64,000 bases of DNA. Source: Nemesobacter sp965204665. Lineage in GTDB: Bacteria > Desulfobacterota_D > UBA1144 > Nemesobacterales > Nemesobacteraceae. A program made the position numbers and the translations under genes. The stretch is taken from the NCBI GenBank assembly GCA_965204665.1, contig OZ242002.1, forward strand, positions 186,001 to 250,000, given 5' to 3'. Under the pieces are notes generated by a model that saw only the letters and a program-made list of their open reading frames with translations, searched no databases and was not told the origin of the DNA. Positions 1 to 9,622 of the stretch are shown one piece after another. How positions within the stretch are numbered: position 1 is the first letter of the stretch; each line of letters opens with the position of its first letter.

Positions 1-903
1 CGCTTTTGAGACCTGAGCCTCGGAAGCTCCTCCCCCAACATCAAGGAAATTGGCAGGCTCTCCCCCGTGGTGCTTGATGATGTCCATTGTCGCCATCGCA
101 AGCCCTGCGCCGTTTACAAGACATCCTATGTTTCCGGAAAGCGAGATGAAACTTATCCCCGCATCCTGAGCTTCAAGTTCAAGCGGGTCCTCTTCAGTAC
201 GGTCCTGAAGTTCTGTTATGTCTCCGTGACGAAAAAGCGCATTGTCATCAAAATTAAGTTTCGCGTCAAGAGCTACTATTTCCCCGTCCCGGGTAAGCAC
301 AAGCGGGTTAATCTCCGCAAGCGAGCAATCTTTCTCCGTAAACACCCTATGGAGAGCAGTTATGAACTGTGCGACCTGGGTAACCGCTTTTCCGGAGAGT
401 CCGAGGAAGTACGCTATTTTTCTACATTGGTAAGGCTGTATGCCTAGACACGTATCCACATATTCCCTTATTATCTTCTCGGGAGAGTCCTCGGCTACCT
501 GCTCTATTTCCACTCCGCCTTCAGGAGACGCCATAACAACCACTTTTTCCTCAGAGCGGTCAATCACCATCGCCAGATAAAACTCCTTGCCGATAGCGCA
601 AGCCTCCTCTATGAGAACGGAGTTCACCTCTTTTCCCGAGGGCCCCGTCTGATGGGTTATAAGTTTCATTCCCAGGATACGGCGGGTCTCCGCTTCCGCC
701 TGCTGCGCGGTGGAAACAACCTTGACTCCGCCGCCCTTGCCGCGTCCACCCGCGTGAATCTGGGCCTTCACCACGTATTTTCCGGGAGACAGAGAACTCA
801 GGATATCCGCAACATCCGAAGAGTCGGAAACTGTCTGACCCATCGGAACTTTAATTCCGAACTCGGAGAGAATTCTTTTAGCCTGATATTCGTGTACGTT
901 CAC
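1..903 (-). CDS. sucC: Succinyl-CoA synthetase beta subunit, 5' part (runs off left edge)
   Basis: ADP/GDP-forming succinyl-CoA ligase, beta chain, converting succinyl-CoA to succinate with nucleotide triphosphate formation in the TCA cycle. The first 301 codons are present (the family is about 390 residues). The N-terminus reads NVHEYQAKRILSEFG, followed by the glycine-rich ATP-grasp segment KAQIHAGGRGKGGG and EINPLVLT, all typical of SucC. The start is a GTG at 903-901; an AGAGG ribosome binding site lies about ten bases upstream, and no ATG fits the conserved N-terminus. It is the last visible gene of the minus-strand TCA operon, 21 bp after sdhB. sucD probably follows outside the window. 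Confidence 0.95.
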   Translation of the reverse strand, partial: MNVHEYQAKRILSEFGIKVPMGQTVSDSSDVADILSSLSPGKYVVKAQIHAGGRGKGGGVKVVSTAQQAEAETRRILGMKLITHQTGPSGKEVNSVLIEEACAIGKEFYLAMVIDRSEEKVVVMASPEGGVEIEQVAEDSPEKIIREYVDTCLGIQPYQCRKIAYFLGLSGKAVTQVAQFITALHRVFTEKDCSLAEINPLVLTRDGEIVALDAKLNFDDNALFRHGDITELQDRTEEDPLELEAQDAGISFISLSGNIGCLVNGAGLAMATMDIIKHHGGEPANFLDVGGGASEAQVSKA

Positions 904-924
904 AAAACGGAACCTCTTACGTGT

Positions 925-1659
925 TTATTTTCTCCTTATCTTGCGAAGCGCCCAGGAGACCGGATCATAATACTTGTCCACCACCCTTTCCTTCAAGGGG
1001 ATGATAGCGTTATCTGTTATGTGTATGTCTTCGGGACAGACCTCCGTACAACATTTTGTTATGTTGCAGAACCCCACTCCCGCCTCTTGGCGAAGAAACC
1101 CTCTTCTATCAAGAGTGTCCAGCGGGTGCATCTCCCGCTCGGCTATCTTTATCATAAACCGCGGTCCAGCAAATGCATCTTTTCTTCCGTGGTCGCGTAG
1201 TATGTGGCATACGTCCTGACACATAAAGCATTCTATGCATTTTCTAAACTCCTGAGACCTCTCCACATCTTCCTGATGCATTATCCAGTCCGTATCTTCA
1301 ACCGGGGTAAACGGCGGTATGCGCTTGCTTACCTCGTAGTTCCAAGAAACATCTGTAACGAGGTCTTTGAGCAACGGGAAAGCCCTTAGGGGATAAACGG
1401 TTATAGGTTTTTCCGGAGCGAAACTGTCCATTCGGGTTTTACAGGCAAGACTCGGTTTCCCGTTTATCTCGGTGCTGCAGGAACCGCATTTCGCAGCCTT
1501 GCAGTTCCACCGCACGGCTAAATCACCGTCGTAGTTCGCCTGTATGTAAAAAAGGGCGTCAAGAACAACCATTCCCTCATCGACAGGCACTTCATATTCT
1601 TTTTCCTCTCCCCCCTCGGTATTACCGCGAAAAACCCGAAGTTTTGCTACCGGCATCAT
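925..1659 (-). CDS. sdhB: Succinate dehydrogenase iron-sulfur subunit
   Basis: Electron-transfer subunit of complex II, passing electrons from SdhA flavin to quinone. Length 244 aa. The plant-type 2Fe-2S site is visible as CKAAKCGSC followed by a fourth Cys near residue 73. Two ferredoxin-like clusters follow: CIECFMCQDVCH and CNITKCCTEVCPE, carrying the 4Fe-4S and 3Fe-4S ligands. It starts at an ATG-ATG doublet that overlaps the sdhA stop by four bases (ATGA), with GGAGG just upstream, so the two are translationally coupled. The N-terminus and Cys spacing look closer to actinobacterial-type Sdh than to the E. coli enzyme, matching the unusual membrane subunit next door; this is a family-level judgement by eye. 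Confidence 0.95.
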   Translation of the reverse strand: MMPVAKLRVFRGNTEGGEEKEYEVPVDEGMVVLDALFYIQANYDGDLAVRWNCKAAKCGSCSTEINGKPSLACKTRMDSFAPEKPITVYPLRAFPLLKDLVTDVSWNYEVSKRIPPFTPVEDTDWIMHQEDVERSQEFRKCIECFMCQDVCHILRDHGRKDAFAGPRFMIKIAEREMHPLDTLDRRGFLRQEAGVGFCNITKCCTEVCPEDIHITDNAIIPLKERVVDKYYDPVSWALRKIRRK

Positions 1660-3377
1660 TTATCCTCCGTAAACAGGTTGGAAAATTCAGAGGGCATCCG
1701 CCCTATAGGACGCGCAGACACTTCCATCGTACCGTCCTGTTTGCGGGCGACAATCAAGTTCTGTTTTCCCCAGACGACATCATCGCTTGATGGATAGTCG
1801 ACTCTGCTGTGAGCTCCTCTGCTTTCTTTTCTCTCAAGAGCGCAACGAGCAAGAGCCTCCGACACGGTAAGCATTGACTGAAGGTCTCCGCATAGATGCC
1901 ATCCGGGATTGAACATCACGGAACCCTCTATTTTCAATGTCTTAGCCCGCTCCTTGAGTCTTTCTATTTCTTCAACGCCTTTTTGTATGTTCTCCTCCGT
2001 GCGAAACACTCCTATATAATGCTGCATGGTGTCCTGAAGGTCCTGATGCACGGCATATGGATTTTCACCTTGAGTATTTTCAAACGGTTTGTGAAGTTCC
2101 CGCGCGTATTCGTCTATCACATGAGACTCAATCTGTCCCCGGGATGCGTTGTTCGCATAGTCCGCAGCTCCAGACCCAGCCCTTTTTCCAAAAACAAGCA
2201 GGTCGGAAAGGGAATTTCCTCCGAGACGGTTGGCTCCATGCATTCCGCCCGCCACCTCTCCTGCGGCGAAAAGACCCGGCACCCTGCTTGCACAGGTTTC
2301 ACCATCAACCTTCACCCCTCCCATAACGTAATGAGTGGTCGGAAACACCTCCATCGGACCTTTCGTTATATCAATGTCAGCAAACTCCATGAATTGGTGG
2401 TACATACTGGGAAGCTTACGTTTGACGTAGTCCGCCCCCCTGTGGGAAATATCCAAAAACGCTCCTCCATGCGGAGAACCGCGTCCCTGCTCGACTTCCG
2501 TGTATATGGATCTCGCTACAACATCCCGAGTGGAAAGCTCCATTCTCTCCGGGTCGTATTTGGTCATAAAACGATCGCCTTCGCTGTTTGTGAGTATACC
2601 GCCCTCCCCCCTCACCGCCTCGGTCACCAAAATACCTCTTACGCTTGGGGGCCATACCATCCCGGTGGGATGAAACTGTATAAATTCCATGTCTATGAGT
2701 TCTGCGCCGGCATCGTAGGCCATTGAGTGGCCATCCCCTGTGTATTCCCATGAATTGGATGTGTATTTGTATGCTTTGCCCACTCCGCCCGTCGCAAGAA
2801 CAACGGAAGAAGCGCGGAAAACTACGAATTTCCCGGTCTCTCTCCAGTAACCGAAAGCACCCGCGATTTTGTCGCCGTCTTTAAGCAGATGAGTTATAGT
2901 GCACTCCATATATACATCTATTCCACTGTGTATCCCGCGCTCCTGCAGAGTTCTTATCATCTCAAGACCTGTTCTGTCACCCACATGCGCAAGCCTTTTC
3001 CAAGTGTGTCCTCCAAAAGCGCGTTGCATTATGCGCCCGTCCCGCGTCCTGTCAAAAAGCGCTCCCCATTGTTCAAGTTCCCGTACACGTTCAGGAGCCT
3101 CCCGGGCGTGAAAAAGGGCCATCTGCCAGTTGTTAAGCATCTTTCCGCCCTTCATGGTATCTTGAAAGTGCGTCTTCCAATCGTCTTTCGTATCCACGTT
3201 AGCAAGAGCCGCGGCCACGCCTCCTTCGGCCATAACCGTGTGTGCCTTGCCTAAAAGCGACTTACACACAAGAGCGGTAGACGCGCCTTTGGCCGAGGAC
3301 TCTATCGCGGCTCGGAGCCCTGCCCCGCCGGCGCCTATAACTATAACGTCATGGGTATGTGTTTCGTATTTTTCCAC
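1656..3377 (-). CDS. sdhA: Succinate dehydrogenase flavoprotein subunit
   Basis: Catalytic subunit oxidising succinate to fumarate. Length 573 aa, in the usual range. The N-terminal dinucleotide-binding motif VIGAGGAGLRAA (about residues 14-25) precedes a conserved His region for covalent FAD. The substrate site shows as FIQFHPTG (about residue 235) and the capping-domain region as THYVMGGVKVD (about 350), followed by AGEVAGGMHGANRLGGNSL. The start is GTG; a GAGG lies twelve bases upstream. It sits 2 bp downstream of the membrane subunit gene and overlaps sdhB, so the three form one transcriptional unit. Confidence 0.97.
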   Translation of the reverse strand: MEKYETHTHDVIVIGAGGAGLRAAIESSAKGASTALVCKSLLGKAHTVMAEGGVAAALANVDTKDDWKTHFQDTMKGGKMLNNWQMALFHAREAPERVRELEQWGALFDRTRDGRIMQRAFGGHTWKRLAHVGDRTGLEMIRTLQERGIHSGIDVYMECTITHLLKDGDKIAGAFGYWRETGKFVVFRASSVVLATGGVGKAYKYTSNSWEYTGDGHSMAYDAGAELIDMEFIQFHPTGMVWPPSVRGILVTEAVRGEGGILTNSEGDRFMTKYDPERMELSTRDVVARSIYTEVEQGRGSPHGGAFLDISHRGADYVKRKLPSMYHQFMEFADIDITKGPMEVFPTTHYVMGGVKVDGETCASRVPGLFAAGEVAGGMHGANRLGGNSLSDLLVFGKRAGSGAADYANNASRGQIESHVIDEYARELHKPFENTQGENPYAVHQDLQDTMQHYIGVFRTEENIQKGVEEIERLKERAKTLKIEGSVMFNPGWHLCGDLQSMLTVSEALARCALERKESRGAHSRVDYPSSDDVVWGKQNLIVARKQDGTMEVSARPIGRMPSEFSNLFTEDK

Positions 3378-3379
3378 GT

Positions 3380-4114
3380 TTATATAAACCTCGGATCAGT
3401 AATTGTTCCATTCGCTACTAAGAAAACGTAAAGATCGGTCAAAGCCACAAACACAAGGCTTATCCATGCCCACGTCATATGGATCTCGTTCATAGGACTT
3501 ACAGAACTCCAGAGACGGAACCTCGTGGGGCAAGAAGAAAACACGTCATTTTTTCCACCCACGAGATGACGGAACGAGTGGCAAGAAAAGGAATACATAG
3601 TGAGCAGAAAGGCATTTGCGGTAAGTATAAGGGTGCCGAGTCCTATGCCGAAACCATCGCTGAAGTGAAACGCCTCGTATGCGTCCACCCACAGAAAGAA
3701 AAGCACAACCGTCGATGCGTAGAGAAAAAACCTGTGCGCGTTCTGTAATATAAACGGAAATCGGGATTCTCCAGTGTATGATCCTCTTTTTCCCACAGGG
3801 TTTACCGCACACCCGGGAGGCGAGAGAAAAAACGAGCGGTAGTACGCTTTTCTGTAGTAATAGCATGTCGCCCGGAATCCGAGCGGAGCCCACAGAATCA
3901 GTATCGCCGGGGAAAACTGCCACCAGTCGAGAAGTATAAGCGGTGAATAGAAAGGAGAAAGATAAGGGTCTACGTAATAGTACTGGTTTGCAAGCGCTCT
4001 CCATGTGGAGTAGACTCCGAACGCCCCGAGCACCGTAGCCGTTATAAGAGGAGCTATCCACCATGCATCTTTTCTCATGGTAAAATCGGCTTTCCCAGCA
4101 GTCCCGTTAGCCAT
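3380..4114 (-). CDS. Succinate dehydrogenase membrane subunit (single fused-type cytochrome b)
   Basis: Probable membrane anchor of complex II, 244 aa, in the position of sdhC. Five hydrophobic stretches are visible near residues 18-40, 62-82, 125-147, 155-178 and 212-236. Histidines that could ligate heme occur in QNAHRFFLYAS and in CHSFRHLVGG. There is no separate sdhD: one long polypeptide does the work, as in the Sdh1-type complexes of Actinobacteria and some other phyla. The ATG is preceded by GGAGG at good spacing, and the gene ends 2 bp before sdhA. Function rests on operon position and this resemblance; the sequence has no classical SdhC signature. Confidence 0.8.
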   Translation of the reverse strand: MANGTAGKADFTMRKDAWWIAPLITATVLGAFGVYSTWRALANQYYYVDPYLSPFYSPLILLDWWQFSPAILILWAPLGFRATCYYYRKAYYRSFFLSPPGCAVNPVGKRGSYTGESRFPFILQNAHRFFLYASTVVLFFLWVDAYEAFHFSDGFGIGLGTLILTANAFLLTMYSFSCHSFRHLVGGKNDVFSSCPTRFRLWSSVSPMNEIHMTWAWISLVFVALTDLYVFLVANGTITDPRFI

Positions 4115-4236
4115 ATAGTAAAGTCCTCCAGAATAATGTTGAAAAACGCCTCTGCATGCACCCCTACCACATAAGAGACTTAAAGAATATCTCGAGGAGG
4201 GTCATCAGGAAGCGGGTAAAAAACGGATAAAACCCC

Positions 4237-5184
4237 TTACAGTATACCCATAGAGTCTATAGACCGACACAGATCCGCGACCTTTCCGGCAGAAACGCGC
4301 AGTTCCTGCTTTTCCCGGTCCGTAAGTCGAAGCTCTATTATCTGCTCTACACCCTCTTTTCCGAGTTTCACGGGAAGACCCACAAAATTATTCTCTATTC
4401 CGTAAGGGCCGTCCACGTAAACGCAACAGGGCATTATTTTTTTCTTGTCCTTTATTATGGCTTCCGCCATCTCGACTGCCGCAACGGCGGGAGCATAAAA
4501 CGCGCTTCCTGTTTTCAGTAACGCCACTATCTCCGCTCCACCATTCTTTGTGCGATCAACCATCTCGTTTATCCTGTCTTCCGACACGAGTTCAGGAAGC
4601 GGAACTCCCGCAATCGTAGTATAACGAGGAAGAGGGACCATTGTATCTCCGTGGCCGCCCATAACGAGAGTTTGTATGTTTTCGACGGAGACATCGAGCT
4701 CTGCTGATATAAACGCCTGAAGACGCGCGGAATCAAGCACTCCAGCCATTCCCATTACTCTGTTTGTCGGAAGTCCGCTTACTTTGTGTGCCACATAAAC
4801 CATTGCATCAAGGGGATTGGTTACGAGTATGAGGACCGCATCCGGGGAATGCTTCACCACTTTTTCCGTCACTTCTTTTACTACTTTCGTGTTGGTGGAA
4901 ATAAGGTCGTCTCGGCTCATACCGGGTTTTCTCGGAATCCCCGAGGTGATTATCACAAGGTCCGACTCAGCGGTCTCCTCATAGCCGTTTGTACCCGCAA
5001 GGGTTATGCTGCTCGCAGTCACCGGACACATCTGCAACAGATCAAGAGACTTTCCCTGCGGTATGCCCTCGACAATGTCCACAAGCACGACGTCAGCAAG
5101 TTCTAACTGCGCTATGCGGAATGCAGCTGACGCTCCAACATTCCCGGCTCCTACAACTGATATTTTCACTCTGCCGCTCTTCAA
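4237..5184 (-). CDS. mdh: Malate dehydrogenase (LDH-like type)
   Basis: NAD-dependent malate/oxaloacetate interconversion. Length 315 aa, tetrameric LDH-like class. Visible motifs: VVGAGNVGASAA (NAD site), SGIPRKPGMSR (mobile loop with substrate arginines), VTNPLDAMVY, and the catalytic-His region GGHGDTMVPL near residue 175. The start is TTG at 5184, chosen because AAGGAG sits nine bases upstream and the next residues are the canonical N-terminus. It lies 55 bp downstream of icd and 122 bp upstream of the sdh genes, in the same TCA operon. Confidence 0.95.
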   Translation of the reverse strand: MKSGRVKISVVGAGNVGASAAFRIAQLELADVVLVDIVEGIPQGKSLDLLQMCPVTASSITLAGTNGYEETAESDLVIITSGIPRKPGMSRDDLISTNTKVVKEVTEKVVKHSPDAVLILVTNPLDAMVYVAHKVSGLPTNRVMGMAGVLDSARLQAFISAELDVSVENIQTLVMGGHGDTMVPLPRYTTIAGVPLPELVSEDRINEMVDRTKNGGAEIVALLKTGSAFYAPAVAAVEMAEAIIKDKKKIMPCCVYVDGPYGIENNFVGLPVKLGKEGVEQIIELRLTDREKQELRVSAGKVADLCRSIDSMGIL

Positions 5185-5239
5185 GTTTCTACTCCTTTTA
5201 TAACTCTGCTTTGTCTTTGTTCCATAAAATGCGCCTGAG

Positions 5240-6487
5240 TTATTCGGAAAGCACCCTGTCCATATTCGCCACTATCGCCTTTCCATATTCCGAACACTTA
5301 AGCAGGGTCGCCCCCTCCATCTGCCTTTCGAGGTCATAGGTGACTGTTTTCTGAAGAACAGTCTCCTCCATAGCTCGGAAGATAAGTTCAGCCGCATCAT
5401 GCCAACCCAGATACTGAAACATCATGAGCCCCGAGAGTATCACGGAACCGGGGTTCACTTTGTCCTGTCCCGCATACTTGGGAGCCGTGCCGTGGGTGGC
5501 TTCAAATACCGCGAGGTAGTCGCCTATGTTGCCGCCGGGAGCCACACCCAGTCCTCCAACCTGTGCGGCGCATGCGTCCGACATATAATCTCCGTTCAGG
5601 TTGGGCATGGCCAGAACGTCGTATTCGTTTGATCTGGTGAGGACTTGCTGAAACATGTTGTCGGCTATACGGTCCTTCATCACTATCTTGTCACCGGGTT
5701 GTTTCCCTCCGAAGTCGTCCCAGAGTTCATCTTCCGTTATGGTGATGTCGGAGAACTCCTCCTTCGCAATCTCGTATCCCCATTCGCGGAAAGCACCTTC
5801 GGTGAACTTCATTATGTTCCCCTTATGAACAAGAGTCACGCTTTTTTTCTTATACTCGATGGCATACTCAATCGCCTTGCGCACAAGCCTTTTTGTTCCA
5901 AAAGGACTTATGGGCTTAAGCCCGAGACCGCTCGCCTCGCGGATTTTGACCCCGTAGTTCTCAATAAGATACTTCCTTATCTCTTCGGCTTCATCTGAAC
6001 CGCTCTCCCATTCTATTCCCGAATAGACATCCTCAGTGTTTTCCCTGAATATAACCACATCCAACTTTCCGGGATTCAGGACAGGGTTCGGCGTTCCCTT
6101 TATCCACCGCACGGGCCGTACGCACGCGTAAAGGTCGAGGATCTGCCGCAGGGCGACGTTCAGGCTTCTTATACCGCCTCCGACAGGCGTGGTGAGAGGT
6201 CCCTTTATCGCTACGATATATTCCCTTATGGTGTCGGTCGTATCTTCCGGAAGCCACTCTCCGGTCTGCTCGTAGGCCTTTTCACCTGCAAGAACTTCAA
6301 GCCATTCTATCTTTCTCTTTCCCCCATAAGCCTTTTCCACCGCTGCGTCAAAAACTATCTGGGATGCACGCCAGATGTCCGGCCCCGTTCCATCGCCTTC
6401 TATAAACGGAATAACCGGATTGTCAGGAACGACTATTTTCCTGTTCGCTTCATCAATTTGTATCTTTTCTCCACCTGCAACTGACAT
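5240..6487 (-). CDS. icd: Isocitrate dehydrogenase (NADP-type)
   Basis: Oxidative decarboxylation of isocitrate to 2-oxoglutarate. Length 415 aa, matching the bacterial homodimeric NADP enzyme. Motifs visible are FIEGDGTGPDIW near the N-terminus, FRENTEDVYSGIEW (about residues 150-163; the Ser equivalent of the E. coli phosphorylation site is in the substrate pocket), VHKGNIMKFTEGAF, MPNLNGDYMSD and ATHGTAPKYAG. The ATG has a GGAG ribosome binding site. It lies between acnA (80 bp upstream) and mdh, so consecutive TCA steps are encoded in order. Confidence 0.97.
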   Translation of the reverse strand: MSVAGGEKIQIDEANRKIVVPDNPVIPFIEGDGTGPDIWRASQIVFDAAVEKAYGGKRKIEWLEVLAGEKAYEQTGEWLPEDTTDTIREYIVAIKGPLTTPVGGGIRSLNVALRQILDLYACVRPVRWIKGTPNPVLNPGKLDVVIFRENTEDVYSGIEWESGSDEAEEIRKYLIENYGVKIREASGLGLKPISPFGTKRLVRKAIEYAIEYKKKSVTLVHKGNIMKFTEGAFREWGYEIAKEEFSDITITEDELWDDFGGKQPGDKIVMKDRIADNMFQQVLTRSNEYDVLAMPNLNGDYMSDACAAQVGGLGVAPGGNIGDYLAVFEATHGTAPKYAGQDKVNPGSVILSGLMMFQYLGWHDAAELIFRAMEETVLQKTVTYDLERQMEGATLLKCSEYGKAIVANMDRVLSE

Positions 6488-6567
6488 AGGACATTTCTCC
6501 TTATGGAATATTAAACTGTTTTTTCATCCGGAAGATTATAAAGAAAAAAACTTCCTTTTCAAATAGA

Positions 6568-9231
6568 TTATGCTTCGTCCCCGGACATCATCTGACGTAA
6601 AACGGTCTGAAGTATTCCGCCATTCCGGTAATAATCAACTTCAACCGGGGTATCAAGCCTGCATATCGCGTAAAATTTTCTTCTCCGACCGGAAGGGTCT
6701 GTAACAGTCACGGAGATTTTTTTTCTAGGACGCAGGCCATCCGAGATTCCATTTACGGAGAATTGCTCAAATCCGGTTATCCCCAGCGATTCCGCGTTCT
6801 GCCCCTCTTCGAACTGAAGCGGAAGTACGCCCATACCTACCAAGTTACTCCTATGTATACGCTCGAAACTCTCCGCTATTACGCACTTCACCCCCAAAAG
6901 CGCCGTACCTTTAGCCGCCCAGTCTCGTGAACTTCCAGTTCCATACTCCTTGCCGCCTATGACCACAAGATCCGTACCGTCATTCATGTACCTTGTTGAC
7001 GCCTCATAGATAGAGACCTCTTCGCCTGTGGGAACATGCACCGTGAATCCGCCCTCTCTGCTACCGACCATACTGTTTTTTATTCTTATGTTGGCAAACG
7101 AGCCGCGTATCATCACCTCGTGGTTTCCGCGACGGGAACCAAAACTATTAAAGCGCGTCTGCATAACACCTTTTCCTAAAAGATATTCCCCAGCGGGACC
7201 ATCCTTGGGTATTGAGCCCGCCGGGGAAATGTGGTCCGTAGTTATGGAGTCTCCTAAGAGCGCAAGGACTCGAGCATTTTCTATATCGCAAGGTGAGGGG
7301 GGATCAAAAAGGAAGTCGCTGAAAAAAGGAGGTTCCTGTATGTAGGTTGATTCCGCATCCCAGTCATAAAGCATTCCAGTGGGAGCATCAAGCGATTTCC
7401 ATGTCCGGTCCCCTTCAAACACCTTGGAGTATTGCCGGGAAAAAATTTCGGGTCCTATAGACTGAGAAATAGTATCGGATATCTCCTGATGGTCGGGCCA
7501 TATGTCCTTAAGATAAACAGGCTGCCCATCTTTTCCGGTTCCCAACGGCTCCGTGTAAAGGTCAATTCCCACTGTGCCCGCTATAGCAAAAGCCACCACT
7601 AGAGGAGGTGATGCGAGATATGCGAACTTCACAAGCGGATGAACCCTCCCCTCAAAGTTTCTGTTTCCACTGAGCACCGCGGCGCAGGTGAGGTCGTTTT
7701 TCCTTATTGCATCATCTATGTGCTCGGGCAGCGGACCGCTGTTTCCTATACATGTCGTGCACCCGTATCCAACCAGGCTGAAACCCAATTTTTCAAGATA
7801 GGGAGTAAGTCCCGCCGCGTCCAGATAATCCGTCACAACTCTTGAGCCCGGGGCAAGACTTGTCTTTACGTAGGGGTTTACCGAGAGTCCGCGATCCAAT
7901 GCCTTTTTCGCAAAAAGCCCGGCGCCTACCATAACCGAGGGATTAGATGTGTTAGTACAACTCGTTATGGCGGCTATGACTACAGAACCGTCGGCAAGTC
8001 CGTTTACCTGTTTGCCGGAACCTCCGCCTTTTGCGCTCAGGCTTTCCTTGTAGGATGTCTTCATATCTCCAAGCGAGATTCTATCCTGCGGACGGCTGGG
8101 TCCCGCAAGAGATGGTTCCACGGTTGATATGTCAAGCGTCAAGGTGTCTGTGTACACAGGGTCTTCCGTATTGTCTGTTCTGAACATCTTCTGCTCTTTT
8201 GTATATGCCTCAACAAGCGGAACAAGTTCTCCCCTTCCCGTTGTTTCAAGATAACGGAGTGTTTCGTTGTCCACGGGGAAAAAGCCCATAGTCGCACCGT
8301 ATTCCGGTGCCATATTCGCTATCGTCGCCTGGTCCGAAAGCGCAAGACTGCTCACTCCAGGTCCGAAAAATTCGACGAACTTTCCCACCACTCCTTTTTT
8401 CCTCAACATCTCAGTTATGCGAAGAACAAGGTCTGTGGCCGTAACACCGTTTGCAAGAGAACCGGTGAGTCGAACCCCGACAACATCAGGAATAAGCATG
8501 TAAAGGGGCTGACCCAGCATGCATACCTCCGCCTCTATTCCTCCCACTCCCCAACCCATGACGCTTAGTCCATTTATCATCGTTGTATGAGAATCCGTTC
8601 CCACAAGAGTGTCGGGATACGCGACAGTATCTTCTCCATCCGTCTTTGACGCTATCACGCTTGCAAGACACTCAAGGTTCACCTGATGTACTATTCCGGT
8701 TCCTGGAGGCACCACCCTGAAATTGTTAAAAGACTTTTGGGCCCACTTGAGAAACGCATACCTCTCCCTGTTTCTCTCGTATTCAATCTCCACGTTTTTC
8801 CCGAAAGCAACGCCACTTGCGAAATAGTCGACCTGTACGGAATGGTCTATAACCAAGTCCACAGGCACTACAGGGTTCACAAGCGACGGGTCTCCTCCTT
8901 TTCTCTCCACAACTGACCTCATAGCGGCAAGATCCACCACGCAAGGAACCCCCGTGAAGTCCTGCAGTATCACTCTTGCCGGATTGTAGGGGATTTCTCC
9001 TGGCTGGGAGTTTTGAGGGTCCCAATCAGCAAGCGACTTCACGTGGTCTTGAGTAACGGTTTCTCCGTTTAGATTCCGCAGTACGTTTTCGAGAAGTATT
9101 CTTATTGAAAAGGGAAGTTTTGAGACTGATATACCGTAGCGCGATTCAAGACTACTCAGTGAATATATTTTGTAGATCTTATCTCCGACACAAAGGTCGG
9201 AAAGCGTTCCAAGGTTGTCGCTTAGAGCCAT
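6568..9231 (-). CDS. acnA: Aconitate hydratase A
   Basis: Citrate-isocitrate isomerisation; 887 aa, the usual length for the IRP1/AcnA class. The 4Fe-4S ligands appear in TSCTNTSNPS and GYGCTTCIGNSGPL. The swivel domain with GKEYGTGSSRDWAAKG is near the C-terminus. The open frame extends 27 codons further upstream, but the ATG at 9231 is preferred: it begins MALSDNLG, directly at the conserved N-terminus, and is preceded by AGAGGT seven bases upstream. First gene of the TCA operon. A G10 homopolymer lies 122 bp upstream of this start (see separate entry). Confidence 0.96.
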   Translation of the reverse strand: MALSDNLGTLSDLCVGDKIYKIYSLSSLESRYGISVSKLPFSIRILLENVLRNLNGETVTQDHVKSLADWDPQNSQPGEIPYNPARVILQDFTGVPCVVDLAAMRSVVERKGGDPSLVNPVVPVDLVIDHSVQVDYFASGVAFGKNVEIEYERNRERYAFLKWAQKSFNNFRVVPPGTGIVHQVNLECLASVIASKTDGEDTVAYPDTLVGTDSHTTMINGLSVMGWGVGGIEAEVCMLGQPLYMLIPDVVGVRLTGSLANGVTATDLVLRITEMLRKKGVVGKFVEFFGPGVSSLALSDQATIANMAPEYGATMGFFPVDNETLRYLETTGRGELVPLVEAYTKEQKMFRTDNTEDPVYTDTLTLDISTVEPSLAGPSRPQDRISLGDMKTSYKESLSAKGGGSGKQVNGLADGSVVIAAITSCTNTSNPSVMVGAGLFAKKALDRGLSVNPYVKTSLAPGSRVVTDYLDAAGLTPYLEKLGFSLVGYGCTTCIGNSGPLPEHIDDAIRKNDLTCAAVLSGNRNFEGRVHPLVKFAYLASPPLVVAFAIAGTVGIDLYTEPLGTGKDGQPVYLKDIWPDHQEISDTISQSIGPEIFSRQYSKVFEGDRTWKSLDAPTGMLYDWDAESTYIQEPPFFSDFLFDPPSPCDIENARVLALLGDSITTDHISPAGSIPKDGPAGEYLLGKGVMQTRFNSFGSRRGNHEVMIRGSFANIRIKNSMVGSREGGFTVHVPTGEEVSIYEASTRYMNDGTDLVVIGGKEYGTGSSRDWAAKGTALLGVKCVIAESFERIHRSNLVGMGVLPLQFEEGQNAESLGITGFEQFSVNGISDGLRPRKKISVTVTDPSGRRRKFYAICRLDTPVEVDYYRNGGILQTVLRQMMSGDEA

Positions 9232-9352
9232 TGTAGCACCTCTTAATGGTATTTGGTTTGATAACTCGCTAGGATAACCTGCTAATGTATCGGCAAAAGA
9301 AGAAAAATACAATAAAGGGGGATCTGATGTTCTATATAAGAATATAAATCAA

Positions 9353-9362
9353 GGGGGGGGGG
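9353..9362. repeat. G10 homopolymer in the acnA-rpoN intergenic region
   Basis: Ten consecutive G on the plus strand within the 391-bp divergent spacer between acnA and rpoN. Read towards acnA it is a C10 followed immediately by an A/T-rich stretch containing TATATT, TATATA and TATAGA, so it could lie in or just upstream of a promoter. No convincing -35 was found at either side of the tract. It resembles the three other 9-10 bp G/C tracts of the window, but here the regulatory consequence is uncertain. Confidence 0.85.
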
Positions 9363-9580
9363 TGAGCAGAAACATTCAGTTGTCGTAATGGAGACTCAAG
9401 GTTACACCTTGCCTGCAGACTCTCTATAATTGCGCCGAAACCGACATCTGCGCTTGAGACGGCATCCAAAATCAAATCTGGTCTTGAATTCGGTGAAAAA
9501 AGATGACTTTATCATTCAACACCCGTGCAAGTGCATGATAACAGAGTTTGGAATTTCAGCGAACCACAGAGTTAAAAAGG

Positions 9581-9589
9581 TGTTATAAT
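9581..9589 (+). promoter_or_regulatory. Likely rpoN promoter (extended -10)
   Basis: TGTTATAAT: a perfect TATAAT hexamer preceded by the extended -10 TG dinucleotide. It starts 42 bp upstream of the rpoN ATG. No good -35 lies 16-18 bp upstream, which is tolerable for extended -10 promoters. The rest of the 9232-9622 spacer holds the G10 tract and no gene. Confidence 0.5.
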
Positions 9590-9622
9590 GAGATTGTGAT
9601 GGGTGCTGGGAGAAACTGAAGA

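Noticed and set aside
67..1200. Plus-strand open frames opposite sucC and sdhB
   Set aside because: They are antisense to clearly conserved genes and encode nothing recognisable.
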